Positions 7,832 to 13,300 of a stretch of DNA of 13,300 nt are shown piece by piece. Numbering within the stretch: the stretch's first letter is position 1; the number at the start of each line of letters is the position of its first letter. This DNA is from an uncultured Cloacibacillus sp. (lineage in GTDB: Bacteria > Synergistota > Synergistia > Synergistales > Synergistaceae). The translations under genes were made by a program, and so were the position numbers. The notes under the pieces were generated by a model that saw only the letters and a program-made list of their open reading frames with translations, made no database searches and was not told the origin of the DNA. The stretch spans positions 1 through 13,300 of the forward strand of contig URAG01000063.1 of the NCBI GenBank assembly GCA_900545755.1, in the 5' to 3' direction.

Positions 7832-8244
7832 TCGTAGCGTTTGATACGAATATCATCCTTGACGTGCTCATCGATGGACGCCCCGGATGTAAGGACGCCA
7901 GAGAATTGATGCTGGCGGTCGCCCGTGATGAAATTGAAGGGCTCGTCACAACCAACAGCATTACAGATATATACTACATCGCAAAGAAGAAGATAGGCGA
8001 TTCTAAGACGCGGGAGGCTCTGTATGATATCCTGACATTGTTTAAGATCGCCGACGTTAGGAAATATGATTGCATGAAAGCGCTTGGGTCGCCTGTTAAG
8101 GATTTCGAGGATGCGTTGCTCTCTGTGTGCGCAGAGCGTGAAGGGGCGGATTATATCGCGTCGCGCGACGTGGAATTTATCCATTCTCCGGGCGGCGTGC
8201 CGGTGAAGGAACCGCGAGAGATACTCGGGCTCAACGGCCGTTGA
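7828..8244 (+). CDS. PIN-domain toxin (VapC-like ribonuclease)
   Basis: This 138-residue protein is a PIN-domain endoribonuclease, the toxin partner of the preceding antitoxin. It has acidic residues in the expected places: D6 in AFDTNIILDVL, D47 in NSITDIYYIAKK, D95 in DFEDALLSVCAE and D114 in ADYIASRDVEF. This spacing is that of the PIN_3 type, whose members typically pair with Phd/YefM-like antitoxins carrying the SLFGILP motif seen here. The ATG overlaps the antitoxin stop by four bases, so the two are translationally coupled. The RNA target cannot be told from sequence. The stop codon lies inside a perfect 24-bp palindrome. The frame is intact and the active site looks complete, so it is probably functional. 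Confidence 0.9.
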   Translation: MIVAFDTNIILDVLIDGRPGCKDARELMLAVARDEIEGLVTTNSITDIYYIAKKKIGDSKTREALYDILTLFKIADVRKYDCMKALGSPVKDFEDALLSVCAEREGADYIASRDVEFIHSPGGVPVKEPREILGLNGR

Positions 8245-8249
8245 GCCCG
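8226..8249. repeat. Perfect 24-bp palindrome across the toxin stop codon
   Basis: The half-site CGGGCTCAACGG is followed immediately by its exact reverse complement, so the transcript can form a 10-bp stem with a GGCC loop. The toxin TGA (8242-8244) is inside the right arm. There is no T-run after it, so it is not a normal intrinsic terminator. It may damp read-through into the esterase, protect the toxin-antitoxin RNA end, or bind a protein. Confidence 0.8.
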
Positions 8250-8283
8250 CGGCATGCGGCATATATATAGGGGAACGGGTCAA

Positions 8284-8913
8284 ATGATTAACATCCTGTG
8301 CTTCGGAGATTCAAACACGAACGGCACGAACCCGGCGGGCGGACGCTGGCCCCGCGATAAACGCTGGACGGGGATTCTTCAGCGGCTTCTGGGCGAGGAC
8401 TATTACGTCATCGAAGAGGGCTGCGGCGGGCGCACCACCGTTTTTGAAGACTATCTCGAGCCGGACAAGAACGGGCGCGCTCACCTGCGCGTCGCGCTGC
8501 GCAGCCATCGCCCGCTGGATCTGGTCGTCATCATGCTCGGCACAAACGACATGAAGCGGCGCTTCAACCTCCTGCCGGCGGATATAGCCTGCGGGGCCGC
8601 AGAACTGGGTAAACTCGTCGAGTCCTTCGACTACGGCGCGGGATTTCCGCCCCCCAAAGTGCTGCTGGTCAGCCCGATTCATTTGGGCGAAGGTATAGAG
8701 AACAGCTGTTTTACCGGCTTCGCTCCTGACTCAGTCGACGTATCCAAAGCTCTTGCCTCTTATTACGAAGCGCAGGCCGCGGCGCACGGCTGGCTCTACT
8801 TCGACGCTGCGACAGTGGCTGGACCGAGCAAAAAAGACATGCTGCACATGGAAGCGGAAGACCATCTGGCGTTGGCCCGGGCCCTTGCCTGCATCATAAA
8901 GGAAAAATTATAA
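8284..8913 (+). CDS. SGNH/GDSL-family esterase (arylesterase/acyltransferase-like)
   Basis: This is a 209-residue SGNH hydrolase. Block I is ILCFGDSNTNG (catalytic Ser in GDS), the block II glycine is in IEEGCGGRTT, block III is the oxyanion Asn in IMLGTND, and block V contributes Asp/His in EDHLALARAL near the C-terminus. The pattern ILCFGDS...RWTGIL...VIEEG..RTT...LDLVVIMLGTND.K...PPKVLLVSP closely resembles the Mycobacterium smegmatis aryl esterase/acyltransferase MsAcT. It probably hydrolyses or transfers short acyl groups on esters; the natural substrate is unknown. There is no signal peptide, so it is probably cytoplasmic. ATG 8284 was preferred over ATG 8254 because AGGGG lies upstream and homologues start just before ILCFGDS. 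It follows the toxin by 39 bases and ends before a strong terminator, so it may be co-transcribed with the pair. Confidence 0.92.
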   Translation: MINILCFGDSNTNGTNPAGGRWPRDKRWTGILQRLLGEDYYVIEEGCGGRTTVFEDYLEPDKNGRAHLRVALRSHRPLDLVVIMLGTNDMKRRFNLLPADIACGAAELGKLVESFDYGAGFPPPKVLLVSPIHLGEGIENSCFTGFAPDSVDVSKALASYYEAQAAAHGWLYFDAATVAGPSKKDMLHMEAEDHLALARALACIIKEKL

Positions 8914-8998
8914 AGAAGTGCGCGGTTGACGGCGCGCCGGACAGTTTGACGCGTTTGCCGAAAGTTTATCGCTTCCGGTCACGCGCGCCTGTGAAATA

Positions 8999-9043
8999 AA
9001 AAACGGCGGAAACAAAGCATCTCACCATGTTTCCGCCGTTTTT
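8999..9043. terminator. Strong bidirectional intrinsic terminator
   Basis: AAAAACGGCGGAAACA (8999-9014) and TGTTTCCGCCGTTTTT (9028-9043) are perfect 16-base reverse complements around a 13-base loop. A T-run ends the stem on the plus strand and an A-run begins it, so the hairpin can stop transcripts from both sides. It closes the esterase transcript on the left and could stop anything reading leftward past the LysR gene. Confidence 0.92.
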
Positions 9044-9346
9044 CCAATTTTCATTTATGGAGCCGGCGAGGGGATTTTTTTGAATTGGCTACATTATTTT
9101 CGTGAGACCAATCTTTCGCGCGGGTAAAATCCCTATTATACGTTCTTCATACGGCCAGATTGTGGTGCAACACTATGTTGGTGGAGTAGCTATTAATCAT
9201 GGCGGCAGACTCATACACTTACAATCCGCAATTTCCCTGTGCTTCCCCATCTCTATTCACATGTTTCTGCTACTACAGCCAATGATATCTGTAGCGGTTA
9301 CAAATATGGATGTTTATGAAGAGCGCTTTAGATTGCTCAAAGGACA
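9044..9346. other. A+T-richer gap without a supported gene
   Basis: The gap lies between the terminator and the LysR gene stop. A plus-strand frame stays open from ATG 9102 to a stop ending at 9380 (92 residues), but it has no ribosome site, runs 34 bases into the end of the convergent LysR gene and matches no family I recognise. On the minus strand one frame gives protein-like stretches such as WPYEERIIGILPARKIGLTK interrupted by several stops, which could be a decayed gene. I cannot choose between a chance frame, a small gene and a remnant. Confidence 0.35.
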
Positions 9347-10333
9347 TCAAATAACCCTTATCTTGTTTATAAGCGAGTGAAACACCTTCTTAGTGATAGC
9401 TATAAAATCTGTCTGATACCGCGGCGCTAGATCTTTAAGGTACACGATGGATAAATCACCATGATATCCATCGACATGGAGCAACGGGAAGTAATTAAGT
9501 CCTGATAAGGCAGTTTTCCTATAAGCAGCATAATCATCTATAATCAGTTGCTGAACAACACATGCCCACGGATTATCCTGACAAAGTTTTATTGACATAT
9601 TGATATCGTTTGTTTCAAATGCTACATCTAACTGACATCCATTTTTTTCAGCAATGGCATCAATCATACGCCTTAATCTGCTGGGAGGAGGCGTCAATAC
9701 CAATGGTACACTTTTAAAGTCCATAATATTGACTCCTTGTTTTAACTTTTCAATAGATCTAGTTATCTGTTCTTCTTCGAATACATTTTTTAGAGCTTCA
9801 TCCCCTATGACAAAAAACAGTTTCTCCGTAAATAACAATTCTGCTGTTAAGCGGTCTGATTTCATCTTATCGGTACCAAAGAAAAGATCAAGTTCCCCGT
9901 TTAAAGTCATGGTTTCAAGATTGTCGCTCAGACCGCTGACAACCTCTACATCAACATTTCTATAAATCTTTCTAAATGCAGGTAATAACAAAGGGACAAT
10001 CATTGGGGAATGTGATGATGGCATTCCTACACGCAACTTACCCTTACGATTTATGTTCGCGTCACTTATCTGAAAGATCAGCTTATCTTCAGCAGCCTTT
10101 AGCTGCTTCAATCCATGGAATAAAATTTCGCCTTCTGTTGTTAAAAGCAATTTTGGTTTTCTATAAAACAATTTTACATTAAGCTGCTTCTCTAAACGGA
10201 TAATATGCTGGCTCACGGATTGATGAGACACAAATTTTTCATTGGCAACCTTGTTCATGTTAAGGCATTGAGCAACAGCTAAAAAATATTCATACTGTAT
10301 ATTCGTATTGACCACCCCGTAACATGAAAGCAT
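9347..10333 (-). CDS. LysR-type transcriptional regulator
   Basis: This 328-residue regulator has the LysR architecture. An N-terminal winged helix-turn-helix spans about residues 12-70 (YEYFLAVAQCLNMNKVANEK, then SHQSVSQHIIRLEKQL and KLFYRKPKLLLTTEGE). A linker helix leads to a substrate-binding domain from about residue 95 (GKLRVGMPSSHSPMIVPLLLPAF...VDVEVVSG). ATG 10333 is the only ATG upstream of the domain but has no good ribosome site; homologues often begin close to NIQYEYF, so the true start could be the GTG at 10315. It diverges from the dehydrogenase-transporter cluster, the usual arrangement for a LysR activator of the neighbouring operon. The co-inducer is probably the hydroxy acid transported, which is inference. 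Codon use is clearly more A+T-rich than in the cas region. Confidence 0.92.
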   Translation of the reverse strand: MLSCYGVVNTNIQYEYFLAVAQCLNMNKVANEKFVSHQSVSQHIIRLEKQLNVKLFYRKPKLLLTTEGEILFHGLKQLKAAEDKLIFQISDANINRKGKLRVGMPSSHSPMIVPLLLPAFRKIYRNVDVEVVSGLSDNLETMTLNGELDLFFGTDKMKSDRLTAELLFTEKLFFVIGDEALKNVFEEEQITRSIEKLKQGVNIMDFKSVPLVLTPPPSRLRRMIDAIAEKNGCQLDVAFETNDINMSIKLCQDNPWACVVQQLIIDDYAAYRKTALSGLNYFPLLHVDGYHGDLSIVYLKDLAPRYQTDFIAITKKVFHSLINKIRVI

Positions 10334-10362
10334 ACGCCGTAATATTCTGATGCCAGCAAGCT

Positions 10363-10392
10363 ATTATAGTGATATAGGCTGCCAATATGCAA
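10363..10392 (-). promoter_or_regulatory. Promoter of the LysR gene
   Basis: On the minus strand TTGCAT (10392-10387) and a perfect TATAAT (10368-10363) are 18 bases apart, leaving a leader of about 25 bases before ATG 10333. The -35 hexamer lies within the palindrome at 10388-10405, as expected if the regulator represses its own gene. Confidence 0.55.
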
Positions 10393-10405
10393 GTATTTAC
10401 TTGCA
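10388..10405. promoter_or_regulatory. Operator-like palindrome over the LysR promoter
   Basis: TGCAAGTATTTACTTGCA has perfect 8-bp arms with a two-base centre and covers the -35 of the LysR gene. It does not have the classic T-N11-A spacing, so assignment to this LysR protein is inference from its position. Confidence 0.6.
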
Positions 10406-10595
10406 CCATCGCCATGTTTCATTGATAGACTATATATACTTTTCTATGTACACTAATAATATAGTTAATAAAGCCAACCGTTATAAGGGCAACAAATATA
10501 AAATTTTAATGTTTCAAGCGAATCTTGTGTTATGAAGAGAGGTAGATTCGGTCGCTAAGTTATGTTATTGCTGTAATGTTAGTACGATAAAAGGC

Positions 10596-10632
10596 GCATA
10601 TAGCAAATTAATCTGTATGCACTTTCTATAAA
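10596..10632 (+). promoter_or_regulatory. Candidate regulator site and -10 for the dehydrogenase-transporter cluster
   Basis: GCATA (10596-10600) and TATGC (10616-10620) form an inverted repeat with a 15-base centre, immediately before TATAAA (10627-10632). A LysR activator commonly binds around -35, and no good -35 hexamer is present here (CAAATT at the expected place), as expected for an activator-dependent promoter. The arms are only five bases, so this is tentative. Confidence 0.3.
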
Positions 10633-10669
10633 ATGAGTAGTACTTAAAAAATAATAGGGAGATAAGTGA

Positions 10670-11752
10670 ATGTCAAATTCGGACTATAAGTTTCATGAAA
10701 GCAAAAACATCACAATTGAGGCAGCTTTGCGCTTCGAGAAGGCGCTCTTCACAGCAGCTGGTATGAACGAAAAAGATGCTGACTGTGTTGCACGTACGCT
10801 TGTTGAAGCAGACGCGCGGGGGGTCTATTCACATGGTATCCAGCGCAATTCCATTTACCTGAAGAGGTTTGAGATGGGCGGCAATGATCCCAAAGCAAAA
10901 CCCGAAACGATAAAACAGTTTGGGGCGACTGCGCTTGTGGACGGCAACAATGCAATGGGAATGGTTGTCGGCGAATATGCGATGGGCCTTGCAATAGATA
11001 TTGCCAAGAAATATGGGACCGCCGCAGTCTCTGTCACAGGCAGCAACCACTTCGGCACATGCGCACATTTCCTCCAAATGGCAGTTGATGCCGGAATGAT
11101 AGCTTTCGTATGGACGATCAACTGCGTAAACATCATGGCGCCTTGGGGAGGCACGGAACGTCAGCTTGGGAATAACCCCTTTGGCATAGGCGCACCTTGC
11201 GGCAAATAGAGCGACATTATTCTTGATATGGCAACAAGCGTAGTCGCCCGCGGCAAAATCGTCATGGCACGTAAAACACATGCAGAAATTCCGGAAGATT
11301 GGGCTCTGGATCCTGAGGGCAAGCCAACGACAGATCCGGAAAAGGCTTACTGGGGAACAGTACAACCTTTTGGCAAATACAAAGGTTATGGGCTGACGTT
11401 TATGAACGCCATTGTCTCAGCAATCATGAACAACTCAAGTTTCGGAGAGGATATCATCGATCTCTATGAAGAACCAGAAAAAATTCAGAACTCTGGACAC
11501 CTTTTCCAAGTTATAGATATCAACGCGATCGATGACCTTAATGCTTTCAAGGAGCGTATGGACGCCGCTGTTGACTATCTCAAAAATGGGAAAAAAGCGA
11601 CTGGGGTAAAAGAAATATTTGTACCTGGTGAAATTGAGGCAGACAACAAAAAGAAGGCCGAAGCCGAGGGAATTGTTTATCCCATAGAAGTTCTTCAGGA
11701 AAATAATGCTTTAGCAAAGAAATATGGTCTGAGCGATAGCGTGATGCTTTAA
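10670..11752 (+). pseudogene. Malate/L-lactate dehydrogenase family (Ldh_2) gene interrupted by an in-frame amber codon
   Basis: Read through one TAG (11207-11209), this is a full 360-codon Ldh_2-family NAD(P)-dependent 2-hydroxyacid dehydrogenase (malate, lactate, sulfolactate or ureidoglycolate type). The first part has ARGVYSHGIQR with H55, the cofactor segment GSNHFG (124-129) and GNNPFGIGAP just before the stop. The second part continues in the same frame with SDIILDMATSVVARGKI, IPEDWALDPEGKPTTDP and PFGKYKGYGL. Both halves are complete and well conserved across the junction, so a single base change explains it. The ATG at 11228 lacks a ribosome site, so the second half is unlikely to be translated alone. 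The gene start is supported by AGGGAG eight bases before ATG 10670. It precedes a 2-hydroxycarboxylate transporter by 26 bases. A sequencing error is equally possible. Confidence 0.85.
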
Positions 11753-11778
11753 AACAACTTACAAGGAGGAAAAAAGTA

Positions 11779-13098
11779 ATGAAGTCAAAGTTAACCATTA
11801 ACGGGATGCCTGCATGGCTCTTTGTAGCGATCTTTATCTCAGTAACATTAGGTGTATACTCTGGGCAGATCCCCAATAACATGGGGGGTGCCTTCGCAGT
11901 CTGCCTTGTATTCGGCGTTGCTCTTATGTGGCTGGGTGATCGCTGCCCTGTGTTGAATGACTATGGACTAGGTACTATTCTCTGTGTTCTTGTTCCGTCA
12001 ATTTTAGTTTACATCGGTGTCATTCCTCCAAAGATTGCCGAAATATCTAAGAATTTCTTTAGTGGTTATGATTTCACATCTTTCTTAGTTCCGGGGCTCT
12101 TGGTCGGCAGCATTCTTGCCATGGATCGTAAGACATTGATAAATGCAGGTGTTAGGTTTATTGTCCCGATGGTGCTTACTATAATGATTGCGACAGTTCT
12201 GTCGGGACTGTTGGGTAGCGTTATGGGTTACGGTTTTGTAGAGACAATGCTTAACATCGCAGGACCGATCCTTGGCTCTGGTGTCAGCGCATCTGCAGTT
12301 CCGCTCTCTGAGATCTACTCACAGTATGGTGGCGGAGATCCCAATGAAATTCTAACAATGCTGACGTCCTCGATAATGGTTGCTAATGTCTGCACAATAT
12401 TGATCGCCTGCGTACTTTCTGCAATAGGAAAGAAAAATCCGAACTTTATAATAAGGGGCTTTGCCGGTACAGACGGTAAACTGCTTAGAAATGATAAAGA
12501 TACAGTAAAGATCACTGAAGAACAAAAGGAAAAGGCTGTGCGTGATAAGAACAGCAGCACATTCCTCGAACTGCAGGTAGGTTTTCTGCTTACATGTGGC
12601 ATCTTCATCATCAGTCGCGTTCTCGCTAAGGCTATTCCTCTTGGACTCCACTTCTATCTCTATATGATAGTCATAGCTGTCATCCTGAAGGTTGCGAATT
12701 TGCTGCCTGAAGAGGTCAACCTCTCGGCCGGTGCATGGACAAGTTTTATGGCAAAAGTAATGACACCGTGCACACTCGCGGCAATTTCGCTTGGAGTTTT
12801 GAAGCTCAATGCCGTTATTGAGCTTTTCAGCGATCCTTCCTATCTAATTCTCTGCATACTCTGCGTAGTTATTACGACAATAGTTGCAGGTGTCCTATGC
12901 TATCTTTTCGGTTTCTTCTTCGCAGAGGGTGCTATTATGGCAGGACTTGGACTTGCTGACATGGGCGGTACAGGAGATGTTGCTGTTCTCTCAGCCGCAA
13001 ATAGAATGGAACTTCTCCCATTCCTGACGATCTGCTCACGTATTGGTGGCGCGATCAATATGGCATGGCTGACTTTCTTGGCAGCACATTTTCTTTAA
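11779..13098 (+). CDS. 2-hydroxycarboxylate transporter family (CitS/MaeN-like) Na+ symporter
   Basis: This 439-residue membrane protein belongs to the 2-hydroxycarboxylate transporter family (citrate, malate and related acids, usually with Na+ or H+). The two re-entrant-loop signatures are present: GPILGSGVSASAVPLSEIYS from residue 162, and MGGTGDVAVLSAANRMELLP from 395. Hydrophobic helices run throughout, with a charged cytoplasmic loop around residues 225-265 (GTDGKLLRNDKDTVKITEEQ) separating the two homologous halves. In the first signature the usual run of glycines is GSG rather than GGG. The length is typical of the family. The start is firm: AAGGAGG lies nine bases before the ATG. The dehydrogenase gene ends 26 bases upstream, so the two are probably co-transcribed; the substrate is therefore likely the acid that dehydrogenase oxidises, such as malate or lactate. 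Confidence 0.93.
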   Translation: MKSKLTINGMPAWLFVAIFISVTLGVYSGQIPNNMGGAFAVCLVFGVALMWLGDRCPVLNDYGLGTILCVLVPSILVYIGVIPPKIAEISKNFFSGYDFTSFLVPGLLVGSILAMDRKTLINAGVRFIVPMVLTIMIATVLSGLLGSVMGYGFVETMLNIAGPILGSGVSASAVPLSEIYSQYGGGDPNEILTMLTSSIMVANVCTILIACVLSAIGKKNPNFIIRGFAGTDGKLLRNDKDTVKITEEQKEKAVRDKNSSTFLELQVGFLLTCGIFIISRVLAKAIPLGLHFYLYMIVIAVILKVANLLPEEVNLSAGAWTSFMAKVMTPCTLAAISLGVLKLNAVIELFSDPSYLILCILCVVITTIVAGVLCYLFGFFFAEGAIMAGLGLADMGGTGDVAVLSAANRMELLPFLTICSRIGGAINMAWLTFLAAHFL

Positions 13099-13116
13099 AC
13101 GAAGCGATGAGCACTA

Positions 13117-13156
13117 GATACATCGCCGGTATATCCTACGCTATCGGCGATGTATC
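13117..13156. repeat. Hairpin between the transporter gene and the next gene
   Basis: GATACATCGCCG (13117-13128) and CGGCGATGTATC (13145-13156) are exact reverse complements, extendable by three pairs (one G-U) into the 16-base loop. No T-run follows, so full termination is doubtful. It could be a processing or attenuation hairpin that lowers expression of the downstream gene relative to the transporter, or protects the upstream RNA. Confidence 0.75.
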
Positions 13157-13218
13157 ATATGATGATATTGTGAGAGTTAACGTAATAATTTAAGTCTTTA
13201 GAATAGCAAGGTGATTTG

Positions 13219-13300
13219 ATGTATCGTAATAAAAATGACTATGCCGTCAATGTTATCCCTGAGATGAAAGGCGGAAAAGGTGAGTTTATAACAGAGGAGT
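13219..13300 (+). CDS. Start of a third gene in the cluster (partial, possibly cupin-like)
   Basis: An ATG with AAGGTG a few bases upstream begins an open frame that runs off the right edge (27 codons: MYRNKNDYAVNVIPEMKGGK, then GEFITEE). The MKGGKGE turn after a short polar lead resembles the N-terminus of small cupin-fold proteins, but 27 residues are too few to be sure. It follows the transporter by 120 bases on the same strand and is probably part of the same cluster. Confidence 0.6.
   Translation, partial: MYRNKNDYAVNVIPEMKGGKGEFITEE

Larger units (their letters stand above)
10334..10669. promoter_or_regulatory. Divergent control region between the LysR gene and the catabolic cluster
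   Basis: These 336 A+T-rich bases hold no supported gene. They contain the LysR gene promoter (10363-10392, minus), a perfect palindrome over its -35 (10388-10405), and on the right a weaker inverted repeat (10596-10620) just ahead of a candidate -10 (TATAAA, 10627-10632) for the dehydrogenase. The ribosome site AGGGAG (10656-10661) lies eight bases before the dehydrogenase ATG. Confidence 0.6.

Noticed and set aside
7621-8283. 220-codon minus-strand open frame
   Set aside because: It is antisense to the antitoxin and toxin genes, which have clear family motifs, a promoter and a coupled ATGA overlap on the plus strand.
11207-11209. Pyrrolysine or programmed read-through at the amber codon
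   Set aside because: Not supported as the main explanation: the position is a variable loop in the family, no downstream stem element was recognised, and pyl genes are not in the window. It is kept only as something to test.
10829-11365. Minus-strand open frame of 178 codons across the amber codon region
   Set aside because: It is antisense to the dehydrogenase gene, whose conserved motifs on the plus strand explain the sequence; no start signal was seen.
11228-11752. Separate gene encoding the dehydrogenase C-terminal half
   Set aside because: There is no ribosome site before ATG 11228, which is itself a conserved internal Met in LDMATS; the half lacks the catalytic His region and would not fold as a known enzyme alone.
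13117-13156. Intrinsic terminator after the transporter gene
   Set aside because: The stem is strong but no T-run follows on either strand, so it was reported as a hairpin only.
1-13300. CRISPR array
   Set aside because: No regularly spaced direct repeats of 28-29 bases were seen anywhere; the array is expected beyond the left edge, after cas1 and cas2.

Overview
The window reads as an anaerobic, chemo-organotrophic bacterium. The evidence is a ferredoxin-type aldo/keto reductase, a Na+-coupled hydroxycarboxylate transporter, strong AAGGAGG-type ribosome sites and a GC-rich genome with small gaps. A member of the Synergistota (Cloacibacillus/Synergistes-like) or a similar gut or sludge anaerobe would fit, but that placement is inference from general style, not from a marker gene.

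Positions 1-5921, minus strand: the front part of a type I-E CRISPR-Cas operon. A near-consensus promoter (5893-5921) is followed by cas3, cse1/casA, cse2/casB and cas7/casC, which runs off the left edge. The genes overlap or nearly touch, so they are probably one transcript. Cas5, Cas6e, Cas1, Cas2 and the CRISPR array must lie beyond position 1; no array is visible here.

Positions 5922-7440, minus strand: a stem-loop-rich gap holds the rho-independent terminator of an aldo/keto reductase with two C-terminal [4Fe-4S] cysteine clusters.

Positions 7547-9043, plus strand: a promoter, then a Phd/YefM-type antitoxin overlapping a PIN-domain (VapC-like) toxin by ATGA, a perfect 24-bp palindrome across the toxin stop codon, an SGNH/GDSL esterase, and a strong bidirectional terminator.

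Positions 9044-13300: base composition becomes clearly more A+T-rich. A LysR-type regulator (minus) diverges from a plus-strand catabolic cluster: a malate/lactate dehydrogenase (Ldh_2 family) gene broken by one in-frame amber codon, a 2-hydroxycarboxylate transporter, and the start of a third gene. The likely job of the cluster is uptake and oxidation of a 2-hydroxy acid such as malate or lactate under LysR control. With the dehydrogenase interrupted, this copy may be non-functional, or the stop may be a sequencing error.

I found known families rather than a clearly new system. The most unusual items are the amber-interrupted dehydrogenase, the operator-like palindrome over the LysR promoter, and the toxin-stop palindrome.
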